Shown: in pieces, positions 1-10,909 of the stretch | Layout: each line of letters opens with the position of its first letter | How positions within the stretch are numbered: position 1 is the first letter of the stretch | NCBI GenBank assembly: GCA_019635695.1 | Contig: JAHBYZ010000012.1 | Coordinates: 43,586 to 107,585, forward strand | DNA: 64,000 bases | DNA from: Rhizobiaceae bacterium | GTDB lineage: Bacteria; Pseudomonadota; Alphaproteobacteria; Rhizobiales; Rhizobiaceae | Direction: 5' to 3' | Position numbers and translations under genes: made by a program | Notes under the pieces: generated by a model | Database searches by the model: none | What the model was told of the DNA's origin: nothing | What the model saw: the letters and a program-made list of their open reading frames with translations, nothing else

Positions 1-183
1 ATCGTCCTCGTTGCGGGCGCCAGTCAGGTCGAACTTGTAGGAAAAGCCGGAGCAGCCCCCGCCCTCCACCGAGACGCGCAACGCCGACGCGCCCGGTTCT
101 TTGGCCACGATCGTCGCGATGCGCTTCGCAGCCGCGTCGCTCAATTCCACCGACTTCATCGAGGTCTTCGCGTCAGCGCCCAT
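1..183 (-). CDS. erpA: ErpA/IscA-like iron-sulfur cluster insertion protein (partial)
   Basis: A-type carrier that passes Fe-S clusters to apoproteins in the cytosol. Only the N-terminal 61 residues are present; the gene runs off the left edge. The reading frame gives a HesB-type N-terminus (VELSDAAAKRI), then the conserved GGGCSGFSYKF stretch that holds the first cluster-ligand cysteine. The two C-terminal cysteines lie outside the window. The ATG at 183 is preferred; an in-frame GTG three codons upstream is possible. It is divergent from dgt, an arrangement common in rhizobia. ErpA versus another A-type protein cannot be decided without the C-terminus. Confidence 0.85.
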   Translation of the reverse strand, partial: MGADAKTSMKSVELSDAAAKRIATIVAKEPGASALRVSVEGGGCSGFSYKFDLTGARNEDD

Positions 184-302
184 GATGGTCACCTTGCCTT
201 CGCACTTGCACCATAGGTATGAAGCGGCCTGTCCCAAGTCAACCTTGGGCAGATCGACCGGCGGGGCGGCCATCGATCCGAGGCGACGGGCGGGAAGGCA
301 GG

Positions 303-1523
303 ATGGAAGAGCAGGGCGGCCTTGCGGGGATAGGCTTCGGCTACCGGCCGCGCGCAGCCTATGCCTGCGATCCGGCACAAAGCCGCGGGCGCTTCACCGA
401 CGAGCCGGAAAGCCGCACGCGCACGCCATTCCAGCGCGACCGCGACCGCATCATCCACTCGACCGCCTTCCGCCGGCTCAAGCATAAGACGCAAGTGTTC
501 ATCGCCCACGAAGGTGACCACTACCGGACGCGACTCACTCATTCCATCGAGGTGGCGCAGATCGCGCGTGCGCTGGCCCGCGCACTGCTCGCCGACGAGG
601 ATCTGGCCGAGGCGATCGCGCTGGTCCACGATTTCGGCCACACGCCCTTCGGCCACACCGGCGAGGACGCGCTGGACGCTTGCATGAGGCCGTGGGGCGG
701 CTTCGACCACAACGCGCAGGCGCTGCGCGTCGTCACGGCGCTGGAAAAGCGCTACGCGGCGTTCGACGGACTGAACCTGACCTGGGAGACGCTGGAGGGA
801 CTGGTCAAGCACAACGGTCCGCTGACGGATGCGACGGGCAGGGGGCTGAAAGGTCCGGTGCCGGCGACGATCGTCCACTTCAACGAGTTGTTCGACCTCG
901 GTTTGTCGCAGCATGCTTCGCTCGAAGCGCAATGCGCGGCAATCGCCGACGACATCGCCTACAATGCGCACGACATAGACGACGGACTGCGCTCCGGCCT
1001 GCTGTCGCTGCCGATGCTGGAAGAGGTGTCGTTGGTGCGCGCGATCCTCGGCACCGTGCGCGCCGAATATCCCCATCTCGATCCTGTGCGAACCGCGCAC
1101 GAGCTTGTGCGCCGGCAGATCACCGCCATGGTCGAGGACGTGATCGCGACCTCGCGGCGACGGCTGGAAGAGGCCGCGCCCAAATCCGCTGATGACGTCC
1201 GTGCTGCGGGCCGCACCATCGTCGGTTTCTCCGACGCCATGGCGGCGGACGAGAAGGCGCTGAAGACGTTCCTCTACGCCAATCTCTATCGCAACACCGA
1301 GGTAATGGCCGAGCGCGAGAAGGCGGACCGCGTCGTGCGCGACCTGTTCGCGGCCTACATGGCCGACCCTGCAACCATGCCCGAGGGCTGGCGCGAGGTG
1401 CTGGCTCGCGCCGAGGATCGGGTCAAGGCACGTCACGTCGCCGACTTCCTCGCCGGCATGACCGACACCTACGCGCTCAAGGAGCACCGGCGGTTGTTTG
1501 ACCACACCCCCGATTTGGGCTAG
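303..1523 (+). CDS. dgt: dGTPase-like deoxynucleoside triphosphate triphosphohydrolase
   Basis: HD-superfamily enzyme that hydrolyses dNTPs to the nucleoside and tripolyphosphate, tuning dNTP pools. The metal-binding set is visible: H80 in [11 protein letters not shown], the HD pair at 109-110 in [12 protein letters not shown], and a later D in the region [14 protein letters not shown]. An [11 protein letters not shown] segment precedes the first His, as usual. The length of 406 residues is typical of the short type-2 family. The ATG at 303 follows a purine-rich GGGAAGGCAGG; an upstream in-frame ATG at 219 would add 28 unconserved residues. It precedes argS by 60 bases. Confidence 0.93.
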   Translation: MEEQGGLAGIGFGYRPRAAYACDPAQSRGRFTDEPESRTRTPFQRDRDRIIHSTAFRRLKHKTQVFIAHEGDHYRTRLTHSIEVAQIARALARALLADEDLAEAIALVHDFGHTPFGHTGEDALDACMRPWGGFDHNAQALRVVTALEKRYAAFDGLNLTWETLEGLVKHNGPLTDATGRGLKGPVPATIVHFNELFDLGLSQHASLEAQCAAIADDIAYNAHDIDDGLRSGLLSLPMLEEVSLVRAILGTVRAEYPHLDPVRTAHELVRRQITAMVEDVIATSRRRLEEAAPKSADDVRAAGRTIVGFSDAMAADEKALKTFLYANLYRNTEVMAEREKADRVVRDLFAAYMADPATMPEGWREVLARAEDRVKARHVADFLAGMTDTYALKEHRRLFDHTPDLG

Positions 1524-1583
1524 TGCGGGCCGCTTTCCGGGCTGTGCACGACGGTCTGCCCGGTCAATCCCGGACATAATCGC

Positions 1584-3344
1584 ATGAACATCTTCGCCGA
1601 TTTCAACAATCGGATCAGCAAAGCCGTAGAAGCCCTTGATTTGAAAACGCCGGACGGTGCGCGACCCGATACCTCGCGCATCGGCGTCGAGCCGCCGCGC
1701 GATGCCAGCCACGGCGATCTCGCCACCAACGCGGCAATGGTTCTGGCCAAGCCGCTCGGCATGAACCCGCGCGCGCTCGCCGAGCGGCTGGCGGTGGAAT
1801 TGCGCAGGGACGCCGACATCGCCACCGTCGAGGTGGCCGGTCCCGGCTTCGTCAATCTGCGGCTGGCAGATCGTTTCTGGCACGGTCTGCTCGGCCAGGT
1901 GCTTGCCAAGGGGCGCGATTTCGGCCGCTCGGCACTTGGCGGCGGACGCAAGGCCAATGTCGAATACGTCTCGGCCAACCCGACCGGGCCGATGCATGTC
2001 GGCCACTGCCGCGGCGCGGTGGTGGGAGACGCGCTGGCGAACCTGATGGGCTTTGCCGGGTGGGACGTGACCAAAGAATACTACATCAACGATGCCGGCT
2101 CGCAGATCGACGTGCTCGGCCGCTCGGCCTTGCTGCGCTATCGCGAGGCGCTTGGCGAGACCATCGGCGAGATCCCGGCGGGCCTCTATCCGGGCGATTA
2201 CCTGAAACCGGTGGGCCAGGCGCTGGCGGCGGAGTTCGGCACGCGGCTGAACCAGATGCCCGAAGACGAGGCGCTCGCCATCGTCAAGGACCGCACCGTC
2301 GACGCGATGATGGTGATGATCCGCGAGGACCTCGCCGCGCTCAACGTTCATCACGAGGTGTTCTACTCGGAGCGCACGCTGCATGCCGACAATGCTGCGG
2401 CGATCAGGAGCGCGGTCAACGATCTGACGCTCAAGGGCTTCATCTATCACGGCACGCTGCCGCCTCCGAAGGGCCAATTGCCGGAGGACTGGGAGGACCG
2501 CGAGCAGACCCTGTTCCGCTCCACCGACGTCGGCGACGACATCGATCGTCCGCTGGTGAAGTCCGACGGCTCCTATACCTATTTCGCTGCCGACGTGGCC
2601 TATCTCAAGGACAAGTGGAAGCGCGGCTTCGAGGAGATGATCTTCATCCTTGGCGCCGACCACGGCGGCTACGTCAAGCGCATGGAGGCGCTGGCGCGCG
2701 CCATGACGGACGGTCAGGCGAAGCTGACCGTGCTTCTTTGCCAACTGGTCAAACTGTTCCGCGATGGCGAGCCCGTCCGCATGTCCAAACGGTCGGGGGA
2801 GTTCGTCACGCTGCGCGACGTGGTCGACGAGGTCGGCCGCGACGCCATCCGCTTTATGATGCTGTATCGCAAAAGCGATGCGCCGCTCGACTTCGACTTC
2901 GCCAAGGTGACCGAGCAGTCCAAGGACAATCCGGTCTTCTACGTGCAGTACGCCTCGGCGCGCACGCATTCCGTATTTCGCCAGGCGCGCGAGCAGATGG
3001 GCGCCGTGGCAGACGCACCGCGCGCGACGCTGGCCGCGGCGGCTCATCTGCTGGCCGACGAAGGCGAACTGGCGCTGATCCGCAAGCTGGCGGAATATCC
3101 GCGGCTTATCGAGCAGGCGGCGACTGCGCACGAGCCGCATCGGCTGGCCTTCTATCTCTACGATCTGGCCAGCGCGTTCCACGCGCAGTGGAACCGCGGC
3201 ACCGAGACACCCGCCTTACGCTTTGTTAAGGTTAACGAACCAGAATTGACGCATGCCAGACTAGGGCTGGTGCAGGCCGTTTCGGACGTGATTGCGTCCG
3301 GCCTTGCGATCATCGGCGCGGATGCGCCGGAGGAGATGCGCTAG
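1584..3344 (+). CDS. argS: Arginyl-tRNA synthetase
   Basis: Charges tRNA-Arg with arginine in the cytosol (class I synthetase). The N-terminal additional domain (about 1-110) is followed by the HIGH-type signature [10 protein letters not shown] at 132-141 and a KMSKS-like VRMSKRSG near residue 400. The C-terminal DALR anticodon-binding domain includes the [11 protein letters not shown] stretch that marks ArgS. At 586 residues it is full length. The preceding gap is short and the next gene begins 118 bases downstream. No anomaly is seen. Confidence 0.97.
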   Translation: MNIFADFNNRISKAVEALDLKTPDGARPDTSRIGVEPPRDASHGDLATNAAMVLAKPLGMNPRALAERLAVELRRDADIATVEVAGPGFVNLRLADRFWHGLLGQVLAKGRDFGRSALGGGRKANVEYVSANPTGPMHVGHCRGAVVGDALANLMGFAGWDVTKEYYINDAGSQIDVLGRSALLRYREALGETIGEIPAGLYPGDYLKPVGQALAAEFGTRLNQMPEDEALAIVKDRTVDAMMVMIREDLAALNVHHEVFYSERTLHADNAAAIRSAVNDLTLKGFIYHGTLPPPKGQLPEDWEDREQTLFRSTDVGDDIDRPLVKSDGSYTYFAADVAYLKDKWKRGFEEMIFILGADHGGYVKRMEALARAMTDGQAKLTVLLCQLVKLFRDGEPVRMSKRSGEFVTLRDVVDEVGRDAIRFMMLYRKSDAPLDFDFAKVTEQSKDNPVFYVQYASARTHSVFRQAREQMGAVADAPRATLAAAAHLLADEGELALIRKLAEYPRLIEQAATAHEPHRLAFYLYDLASAFHAQWNRGTETPALRFVKVNEPELTHARLGLVQAVSDVIASGLAIIGADAPEEMR

Positions 3345-3462
3345 GTTCACGGAACGTTCCTGTCACCTTTTGCCCACAATGCGCTGGTAGGGGCCGGTAC
3401 TCCGTCCCCATGGTGCAATGCGACGTCGCCGGCGTCCGATCAGTTCGAGTGCGGGAAAAAGC

Positions 3463-5921
3463 ATGGCAGACAATCTTTCGAGCCGAGGCGCAGAGGCGCG
3501 CTACCCCAACGGTGATCCGTTCGCGGAGCTTTCGCGCATCATCGGGGCGGGTGCGGCCAAGCCCCAGAGCGACGACGAGCAAGGTTTCGACCTCGATCTC
3601 GAACGCGAACTGATGGGCGACGACGGTTACGAGCCTGCGAGCGACGTGCATGCGTCGAGCTTCGACGGGTACAGGGACATGCCCGCGGCGCGCGTCGAAG
3701 CCGCACCGTCCGCGGATCCGCTCGACGACGAGTTCGCCGATGCCTTCGCTGCCGAATTCGGCGCCGACGGAAGGTGGCGCTCGGCCGGCGCCGCGACGGC
3801 TGACTTCGACGAGCGTCCTGCACCGGGCGGCGACTACGGCGCCCGCGTGAAGCCCGAAGCGGTGATGGCCGACGTCGATCTCGATTTCGGCGACATAGAC
3901 CTGGCCCACGACGACTTGTCCCACGGCGGTTTGGGCGACGACTTGGGCGACGATACGCCCGCGCTGGAAGCCGAAGAACCGGAACAGGAAGCAGCGCAGC
4001 CGCCGCAGCCTGCGGTATCCGCCGCGGCTGCACGTGCCGCGAGTCTCGAGGACGAACTCAGCGCCATGCTCGAAGGGCGCGAACCTGCGAGTGCCCCGGA
4101 GTACGAGGCGATGCCGCGGGTGCCGCTGCGCGCCGCGACCCGCCTGGAGCCGGAGCCGGCTGTGAGCCAGTACGAGCCGCAGGATGACTGGCGTCAGTCC
4201 AATGGGGATGCGGCCCCGCAGTTCGTCGACTCTGATTATCCGACGGAGTCGGAATACCGGGACGCGACGCCGGAGCCCGAGCCCGAGCCCGCCGAACCCG
4301 ATCCGTTTGCCGTACTGGCTTCCATAGCGCCGGCGGCGCCGGCCTTCTCCTCCGGACGGTTCTCTCGGCCTGCGCCCGTCACGACGCCCGTGCCATCCGC
4401 CGAATCCGAAGACGATTTCGCAACGGTCGCGGTCGCCGAAGCCGCGGTGCCGCAGCAGGACGATCTCGACCTCCCAGATCTTCCGTATGAGCAGGAGGAG
4501 CCTGCGGTTGCCGCGGTGCCGCTCGACGCAGATTATCACTATGCTGATCTTGGCTCAGATCTCGGTGCGGAGCTCGCCGTGCCTGTGGCGCGCCCGGCCG
4601 CCGTTGAGCAGTCGCCGCGGCCGGCTTCCGACGCTGGCTACGATGCCGAGCCGCTGGCCTTCCACGACGACTATGCGCAGCCCAACGCCGATGACGCGCT
4701 GTACGCCGAATATGCGGCCGACCAGAACGCCTATGGCGACGAGGTTCCCGCAGAGCCGCAGGCGGTGGCCGCCGAGCCGGAGCCGGCGCGCCGCCGCGGC
4801 AACGGCATGCTGATCGCCGCCGCGGTTGTCGGTGTCGCCCTGATCGGCGGCATCGGCGCCTTCGCGCTTTCGTTCGGCGATTCCGGCACAACATCGGGCC
4901 CGACTCTTGTGCGCGCCGACAGCGAGCCGCTCAAGGTGCGTCCGGAGAACTCGGGCGGCGCGGCTGCGCCCAACGCAGACAGCCAGACTTACCAGCGCGT
5001 TGCCGAAGGCGAGGCAACGGCTGCTCCAGCGCAGGACCGCCTCCTCACCGCCACCGAAGAGCCGGTCAGCCTGACCGCGCGCGCACAACCGGAGAACGGG
5101 CTGCCGGGCGTCGATGACGACATCGGCGAGCTTGAGGTCGCGCCGGCGCCCAAGTCGGAAGAGCGTGTCGAGGCGGAGGAGCAGGTTGCCGCTCTCGGCG
5201 CCGACCAGAATATCCTCGCAGTGCAGCCGCGCCGTGTCCGCACTATGGTCGTGCGCCCGGACGGCACGTTAGTGCCGCGCGACGAAGTCGTTCCGGCCGC
5301 GGCGGAGGCCACGCAGAGTGCGCTTGCACCTGCCAACGGTGCGTCCGCGGCCGTACAGGCTCCGGCGCGCGAGGCGGTTCGCGAAGCCGCGGCGCGCTGG
5401 CCGCACTGGCATCGCTGCCGGCGCCGCGCAGCGTCGAGACGGTTCGCATCACGCCGGAAACCACGGCTGCCGCGCCGGCTGCGTCCGGACAGGCTCCGGC
5501 AGCGGCGGTCGCGCCGGCAGCCGAAGCGCCGCGCCCGGCGCCGGTGGCAGAGGCGCCGCGGGCGGAACCCGCGCCGCGTCCCGCCGAACCGGCCGCCGCA
5601 CCACAGCGCGAGACGCAGGTGGCGCAGGCAGCGCCAGCTGCCCGCACCGCTCCCGCGGCGGCTGCCCCCGCGGCAGCTGGCGAGTGGTCCATGCAGATCG
5701 CATCGCAGCCGACGGCTGACGGCGCGCAGTCGACCTATCAGGATCTGGCCCGCCGCTACGGCAGCATCCTGGGCGGCAAGGGCGTCAACATCGTGCGGGC
5801 GGACATTCCGGGCAAGGGTACGTACTACCGCGTGCGTATCCCGTCTTCGACGCGCAACGAGGCGATCTCGCTGTGCGAGAAGTACAAGGCGGCCGGCGGC
5901 AGCTGCTTCGTCTCGAAATAG
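3463..5921 (+). CDS. Large SPOR-domain inner-membrane protein, one frameshift
   Basis: Probable peptidoglycan-binding division/envelope protein. Residues 1-440 are very acidic and Pro/Ala/Glu-rich. One membrane span (GMLIAAAVVGVALIGGIGAF) lies near residues 448-470, followed by a long Ala/Pro periplasmic linker and a C-terminal SPOR domain (EWSMQIASQPTADGA to CFVSK) that ends at 5921. The frame is open from ATG 3463 to about 5390; the SPOR domain is then in the -1 frame. Restoring one G near 5388-5394 (EAAARWPHW becomes EAAAALAALASLP) rejoins them, so a one-base deletion or sequence error is likely. Without the repair the protein would end in about 180 Arg-rich nonsense residues. It sits between argS and nagZ, as in other rhizobia. 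Confidence 0.8.
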
Positions 5922-6021
5922 GCATTAGACAGCGAGATTGCGGGCGGGCGGAGGCGACTTCGCCCGCCCGCTTCGTTTGTGCCGATTCCTCTCGCGCCCC
6001 GAAACCGCTAGATTCGTCGCC

Positions 6022-7050
6022 ATGAGCGAATCGAAAGCGATGATCCTCGGCGTCTCCGGCCTCGTCCTTACCGGGGAGGAGCGGGCGTTTCTGGCGCATG
6101 AGAGGCCCTGGGGCTTCATCCTGTTCGCCCGAAACATAGCCGAGCCGAACCAGATCAGAGAACTCGTGGCGGCTTTGCGCGATGCGGTCGGACGCCCGGG
6201 CGCGCCGGTATTCATCGACCAGGAGGGAGGGCGCGTGCAGCGCCTGCGCCCGCCTCTCGCACAGAACTATCCGCCGGCGGCCGAGCTGGGCGCACTTTAT
6301 GCCCGCGATCGCGAGGCCGGCCTGCGGGCGGCCTGGCTGATGTCGCGATTGCATGCCTTCGACCTTGCGGCGCTCGGCTTCACGGCGGATTGCATGCCGG
6401 TGCTCGACGTGCCGGTCGAGGGAGCGCATGACGTCATCGGCAGCCGCGCCTACGCCAAGAACGCCGATGTCGTGACCGCGCTCGGCCGCGCGGCGGCGGA
6501 AGGCCTGCTGTCGGGCGGCGTGCTGCCTGTCGTCAAGCACATGCCGGGACATGGCCGGGCTTTCTCGGACAGCCACATGGCGCTGCCGGTCGTCGACGCG
6601 TCGCTGGCCGAACTGCGCGCGCATGATTTCCCGCCGTTCGCGGCGCTGGCCGGCATGCCGATGGCGATGACGGCGCACGTCGTCTACACGGCGATCGACC
6701 CGGATGCGCCGGCCACGACTTCCCGCAAGGTCATCTCGCAGATCGTCCGGGGCGAAATCGGCTTCGACGGCCTGCTGATGAGCGACGACGTCTCGATGAA
6801 GGCGCTTTCTGGGGATTTCGGCCAGCGCACGGCTGCAATCTTTGCCGCCGGGTGCGATGTCGTGCTCCACTGCAATGGCGTGATGGATGAAATGACCGCC
6901 GTTGCGGCGCGGACGCCGGAACTTGCGGGCGATGCGCTGGAACGCGCCAATGCCGCGCTGGCGCTGCTGTCGCCAGGGGCGGTAGAGGACGAGCAGGCGA
7001 CGCGGCGCGAATTCGCCGCGCTGATGGAGGGCCGCACGGCGGCCGCGTAA
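6022..7050 (+). CDS. nagZ: Beta-N-acetylhexosaminidase (GH3)
   Basis: Cytosolic enzyme that removes GlcNAc from imported 1,6-anhydro-muropeptides during cell-wall recycling. The 342-residue GH3 barrel shows the substrate segment FIDQEGGRVQRL (65-76) and the NagZ loop signature KHMPGHGRAFSDSH around residues 172-185, which carries the catalytic Asp/His pair. The later LLMSDDVSM contains the nucleophile Asp. The ATG at 6022 matches family length; a more upstream ATG adds unrelated residues. It is followed 10 bases later by scpA and probably shares its transcript. Confidence 0.95.
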   Translation: MSESKAMILGVSGLVLTGEERAFLAHERPWGFILFARNIAEPNQIRELVAALRDAVGRPGAPVFIDQEGGRVQRLRPPLAQNYPPAAELGALYARDREAGLRAAWLMSRLHAFDLAALGFTADCMPVLDVPVEGAHDVIGSRAYAKNADVVTALGRAAAEGLLSGGVLPVVKHMPGHGRAFSDSHMALPVVDASLAELRAHDFPPFAALAGMPMAMTAHVVYTAIDPDAPATTSRKVISQIVRGEIGFDGLLMSDDVSMKALSGDFGQRTAAIFAAGCDVVLHCNGVMDEMTAVAARTPELAGDALERANAALALLSPGAVEDEQATRREFAALMEGRTAAA

Positions 7051-7060
7051 CGGAGACGAT

Positions 7061-7912
7061 GTGAGCCAGGCCGCCGAACAGAAGCCGTCCCGACCGGTGC
7101 CCATGGAGGCGCTGTGGCAGGATACGGCGGACCGGGCGACTGGCGATCCGTCGCTGGTGGTCGACGTGGACGGCTTCGAGGGGCCGCTCGACCTCCTCCT
7201 GCATCTGGCGCGCAACCAGAAGGTCGATCTCGCCCGCATTTCCGTGCTCGCTCTGGCGGAGCAATATCTGGAGTTCGTTGACCGCGCCCGCGCCGTGCGG
7301 CTTGAACTTGCCGCTGACTATCTCGTCATGGCCGCCTGGCTCGCCTACCTGAAGTCGCGGCTTCTCATCCCCAAGCAGCCGGGGGAGGAGGGCGAGAGCG
7401 CCGAAGAACTGGCAGCGGTGCTGCAATTCCGCCTCAAGCGACTGGAGGCGATGCGCGAAGCCGCTTCGCGACTGGTCAACCGCAACCGGCTCGGCCGCGA
7501 CGTGTTCCGGCGCGGCGCGCCGGAGCATGTGGTCGTCGACCAGCGCAATGCCTGGTCGGCCACGCTCTACGACCTCCTGACGGCCTATGCGTCGCTGCGC
7601 CAGCGGCAGGCGGTGACAAACGTGCGCATCGCCAAGCGCGGCGTGTGGTCGCTCAAGGAGGCTCGCGATATCCTCACGCGCATGATCGGCACCTTTGGCG
7701 ACTGGACCGCGCTCGACCGCTTCCTGCTCGACTATCTGGCGCTGCCCGGGGAACGCGCCACCGCCATCGCCAGCTCGTTTGCGGCCTCGCTGGAGCTGGT
7801 GCGCGAGGGAATGCTCGAACTGCGGCAGACCGACGCGTTCGCACCGCTCTACATGCGCAGCAGGGGCGGCCGGCCCGCGACCGTGGCCAATGACAGCGGG
7901 GCGGAAACATGA
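7061..7912 (+). CDS. scpA: Segregation and condensation protein A
   Basis: Kleisin subunit of the SMC-ScpAB complex that organises and segregates the chromosome. The 283-residue protein has the ScpA N-terminal signature [19 protein letters not shown] and the conserved [17 protein letters not shown] segment. The C-terminal winged-helix region binds the SMC head. The start is taken as GTG 7061 behind GGAGACGAT; an internal ATG at 7103 is an alternative. The stop overlaps the scpB start by four bases (ATGA), which points to translational coupling. Confidence 0.93.
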   Translation: MSQAAEQKPSRPVPMEALWQDTADRATGDPSLVVDVDGFEGPLDLLLHLARNQKVDLARISVLALAEQYLEFVDRARAVRLELAADYLVMAAWLAYLKSRLLIPKQPGEEGESAEELAAVLQFRLKRLEAMREAASRLVNRNRLGRDVFRRGAPEHVVVDQRNAWSATLYDLLTAYASLRQRQAVTNVRIAKRGVWSLKEARDILTRMIGTFGDWTALDRFLLDYLALPGERATAIASSFAASLELVREGMLELRQTDAFAPLYMRSRGGRPATVANDSGAET

Positions 7913-8646
7913 CCGAAGGCGCGAACCCGGCAATGGTCAGCTACGACGATCAGGACGACGCGCCGGATTTCCTCGACAATCCGGCGGCGCGGCTGGCCAT
8001 GTCACAGGCCGTGCGCATGGCGGAGGCGATCATCTTCGCGTCGGCCGAGCCGGTGGCGGAGCGTCACCTCGCCACGCGGCTTCCGGAGGGTGTCGATCTC
8101 GGCCAGGTGATGGAGGAATTGCGGGCGCTCTACGCCAACCGCGGCGTCAATCTCGTGAAGGTGGGCGACGCCTGGGCGTTCCGCACCGCCGGCGACCTCG
8201 CCTTCTTGATGAGCCGCGACCAGGTGCAGCAGAAGAAGCTGTCGCGCGCCGCGCTCGAGGTGCTCGCAATCATCGCCTACCACCAGCCGGTGACGCGTGC
8301 CGAAATCGAGGAGATCAGGGGCGTCGAGACGTCCAAGGGCACGCTCGACACGCTGCTGGAGACGGAGTGGGTGCGCATGCGCGGTCGTCGCAAGACGCCC
8401 GGCCGCCCGGTTACCTACGGCACGACCAATCTTTTCCTCGACCAGTTCGGGCTGGAAGCGCTTCGCGACCTGCCGGGCATGGACGAGCTCAAGGGCGCCG
8501 GATTGCTGTCGCCGCGCATGCCGGCCAACTTCTCGGTGCCGCTGCCGCCTATCGACACGGACGAGCTTTCCGAGGACGAGGACGAACTGACCGACATCGA
8601 CCTTGAAGAACTCGGGCTGTTGACACCTCGCGCGCAGGATGATTGA
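7909..8646 (+). CDS. scpB: Segregation and condensation protein B
   Basis: Winged-helix partner that dimerises on ScpA in the SMC complex. Two tandem winged-helix domains occupy about residues 35-190, with the family stretch [19 protein letters not shown] and the following RGR..PGRP turn. An acidic tail ([12 protein letters not shown]) ends the 245-residue protein, a feature common in alphaproteobacterial ScpB. It overlaps scpA by four bases. The next gene is an ABC ATPase rather than the expected tatA, which begins 1.2 kb later. Confidence 0.94.
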   Translation: MTEGANPAMVSYDDQDDAPDFLDNPAARLAMSQAVRMAEAIIFASAEPVAERHLATRLPEGVDLGQVMEELRALYANRGVNLVKVGDAWAFRTAGDLAFLMSRDQVQQKKLSRAALEVLAIIAYHQPVTRAEIEEIRGVETSKGTLDTLLETEWVRMRGRRKTPGRPVTYGTTNLFLDQFGLEALRDLPGMDELKGAGLLSPRMPANFSVPLPPIDTDELSEDEDELTDIDLEELGLLTPRAQDD

Positions 8647-8686
8647 CCGCGGCCATAAGCCCTGAAGCGGGCCACGGACGCCTCCC

Positions 8687-9802
8687 TTGCCGCAGACCGC
8701 AGAAAGAACACCGACTGTCCAGCGGCGCGCCCAGTCGGCCGTCACCTTCGCGGCGCGGCTGGCCTTCGAGGAGATTCATCACGCATTTTCACCCGCCACA
8801 CCGACGCTGCGCGGCGTCTCGGTGGCGGCCGAGCCCGGCGAGGTGCTGTGCCTTCTCGGCCCGTCGGGATCGGGCAAGACGACGCTTCTGCGGATCGCGG
8901 CCGGCATCGAGACGCAGACGGCCGGCCGCGTGCTGATCAACGATCGCGAGGTTGCCGGTCCGGATGCCTTCGTGCCGGCCGAGCAACGATCCGTGGGCCT
9001 GGTGTTTCAGGATTTCGCGCTGTTTCCGCACCTGACCATTCTCGACAATGTGCGCTTCGGGCTGACCGCGATGTCGCGCGAGGAGGCGAAGCGCGAGGCG
9101 ATGATTGCGCTGGAGCGGGTCGGCATGCAGGGGTACGCCGCGTCATACCCGCATGTGCTTTCCGGCGGCGAGCAGCAGCGTGTGGCGCTGGCGCGCGCCA
9201 TGGCGCCGCGGCCGGCGGTGCTCTTGATGGACGAGCCATTCTCCGGCCTCGATTCGCGGCTCAAGGACAGCGTGCGCGCCGAAACGCTGGCGATCCTGCG
9301 CCACAGCCGCGCGACGGCCATCGTGGTTACCCACGACGCCGAGGAGGCCATGCGGCTCGGCGACCGCATCGCTTTGCTCAAGGACGGGCGGCTGGTGCAG
9401 GTCGGCACGGCGCAGGAACTCTACGGGCAGCCGGCGACACTTTTTGCGGCCGGCTTCTTCTCGGAGCTCAACGTGTTCGAAACGCGCGCGACGGGCGGCA
9501 TGGCGGAGACGCCGGTCGGGCGCTTTGCCGCTCCCGGCAGCGCCGACGGCACGCCCCTCAGCGTCGCCGTCCGGCTATCGGACCTCGACCTCGATGCCGC
9601 CTCTGGGGCTGTGCCGGCACGCATCGTGGCGCGCCGCTTTCTGGGCGTGGTCGAACATGTCGAAATCGCGGTGCCGGGCGCCGAGACGGTGGTGCGCGCG
9701 CGCATACGCTGCGGCATTCTTCCCGCCGGCGCCCGCGACATTTGGGTCACGCCGCGTCAATCCGGTGTGCTTGTGTTTGAAACCGACGGCGAAAACACAT
9801 AA
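8687..9802 (+). CDS. Orphan ABC transporter ATPase, FbpC/PotA-like
   Basis: ATP-binding subunit of an importer of the Fe3+/spermidine/sulfate group. Walker [10 protein letters not shown] lies at 58-66, the signature [14 protein letters not shown] and Walker [13 protein letters not shown] follow, and the switch His is in VVTHDAEEA. The C-terminal 100 residues look like a TOBE domain, typical of this group. No permease or binding protein is adjacent, so the substrate is unknown. The start is uncertain: the longest frame opens with TTG 8687 and no ATG precedes the domain. It interrupts the usual scpB-tatA neighbourhood, which suggests insertion here. Confidence 0.85.
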   Translation: MPQTAERTPTVQRRAQSAVTFAARLAFEEIHHAFSPATPTLRGVSVAAEPGEVLCLLGPSGSGKTTLLRIAAGIETQTAGRVLINDREVAGPDAFVPAEQRSVGLVFQDFALFPHLTILDNVRFGLTAMSREEAKREAMIALERVGMQGYAASYPHVLSGGEQQRVALARAMAPRPAVLLMDEPFSGLDSRLKDSVRAETLAILRHSRATAIVVTHDAEEAMRLGDRIALLKDGRLVQVGTAQELYGQPATLFAAGFFSELNVFETRATGGMAETPVGRFAAPGSADGTPLSVAVRLSDLDLDAASGAVPARIVARRFLGVVEHVEIAVPGAETVVRARIRCGILPAGARDIWVTPRQSGVLVFETDGENT

Positions 9803-9807
9803 ATCAT

Positions 9808-9877
9808 CCCCGAGGGAACGAACTGTCCCCGGGAACACGAACCCCCAAAGGGACATGCACCCCGAGGGAACACGAAC
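9808..9877 (+). repeat. Four short imperfect direct repeats before tatA
   Basis: Units of 15-19 bases built on CCCCGAGGGAACACGAAC start at 9808, 9827, about 9843 and 9860; the third is the most diverged. They fill the gap between the ABC ATPase and tatA. They are not palindromic enough to be a terminator. Function unknown. Confidence 0.6.
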
Positions 9878-9891
9878 CGAGAGAGAGTGAA

Positions 9892-10116
9892 ATGGGTAGC
9901 TTCTCCATCTGGCACTGGCTGATCGTGCTGGTCGTCGTGCTGCTGCTGTTCGGCCGGGGCAAGATCCCCGAGTTGATGGGCGACATGGCCAAGGGCATCC
10001 GCAATTTCCGCAAGGGCATGACCGAGGAAGAGGCTGCGGAGGCCGAGGCCGCCAAGACCGTCGAGCACCGTGCCGACGAGCCGGTCAAGGCGCCGAAGGC
10101 CAAGGCCAAGTCCTGA
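9892..10116 (+). CDS. tatA: Sec-independent protein translocase TatA
   Basis: Pore-forming subunit of the twin-arginine translocase that moves folded proteins across the inner membrane. The 74-residue protein has a short N-terminal span ([20 protein letters not shown], about 7-26), the [12 protein letters not shown] hinge and the amphipathic helix GIRNFRKGM. The tail is charged and rich in Ala/Lys/Glu. A GAGAGAGAG purine run precedes the ATG. It is the first gene of tatABC. Confidence 0.95.
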   Translation: MGSFSIWHWLIVLVVVLLLFGRGKIPELMGDMAKGIRNFRKGMTEEEAAEAEAAKTVEHRADEPVKAPKAKAKS

Positions 10117-10177
10117 TCTCTTGAACGGCAGCCGGCGGGGGCCACCCTGCCGGACCGCCGGCGCGGAAGCCTGAGCC

Positions 10178-10909
10178 ATGTTCGATATCGGCTGGACCGA
10201 GATGCTGGTGATCGCGATCGTTATGATCGTGGTCGTCGGACCCAAGGATTTGCCCAAGATGCTGCGCACCTTCGGCAAGACGACGTCGAAGTTGCGCGTC
10301 ATGGCGGGCGACTTCCGCAAGCAGTTCGACGAGGCGCTGAAGGAAGCCGAGCTCGACGACGTCAAGGGACTCGTCGATGACGTGCGCAAGCTCAACCCGA
10401 CGAATGAGATCAGGCAGGCTCTCAACCCGATGCAGAAGGCGGCCGCCGACGTGCGCGCCGGCCTCGATTCCGCGCTGAACCCGCAGAAGCCGCTGGCGCC
10501 GTCCACGCCGGCGACGGCAGCACTGAAGCCGATGGAAGACCCGGCAGCCGCGAAGGCGGCCGAACCGGCGAAGCCGATGGAAAATCCGGCTCCTGCCGCC
10601 GGACAGCCAGTGGCGGAGGCGGCCAAGCCCGAGCCGATACCCGCGACGCCGCTTTCGCGGCCCGAACTTGCAGCGCCGCCCAGCGATTTCTTCCCGGCGG
10701 CGGTTGACGACACGCCGGCACCGGTTGCGCGTGCCGCAAAGCCGCTGAAGAACGGCGCCACGCATGCGCCGGTAGCACGGACGACACCCAAGGCCGCGGC
10801 GGCCAAGGCAGCACCGAAACCGGCAGGCACCGCCAAGTCGAAGCCCGCGGCAAAAGCCGCAACCGCCGCGGCGCCGAAGAAGCCCGCGACGCGGAGCAAG
10901 CCGACATGA
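10178..10909 (+). CDS. tatB: Sec-independent protein translocase TatB
   Basis: TatB pairs with TatC to form the receptor for twin-arginine signal peptides. The N-terminus MFDIGWTEMLVIAIVMIVVV is the single span, followed by the GPKDLPK hinge and an amphipathic helix. The remaining 150 residues are a disordered Ala/Pro/Lys tail, longer than in enterobacteria but usual for rhizobia (243 residues in all). The stop overlaps tatC by four bases (ATGA). Confidence 0.94.
   Translation: MFDIGWTEMLVIAIVMIVVVGPKDLPKMLRTFGKTTSKLRVMAGDFRKQFDEALKEAELDDVKGLVDDVRKLNPTNEIRQALNPMQKAAADVRAGLDSALNPQKPLAPSTPATAALKPMEDPAAAKAAEPAKPMENPAPAAGQPVAEAAKPEPIPATPLSRPELAAPPSDFFPAAVDDTPAPVARAAKPLKNGATHAPVARTTPKAAAAKAAPKPAGTAKSKPAAKAATAAAPKKPATRSKPT

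Noticed and set aside
189..3182. Very long minus-strand frame opposite dgt and argS
   Set aside because: Arg/His/Asp-rich composition and full overlap with two clear genes: a GC-rich shadow frame. The same holds for 26382-28787 (minus), 32283-33827 (plus), 41148-42899 (minus) and 57055-58914 (plus).
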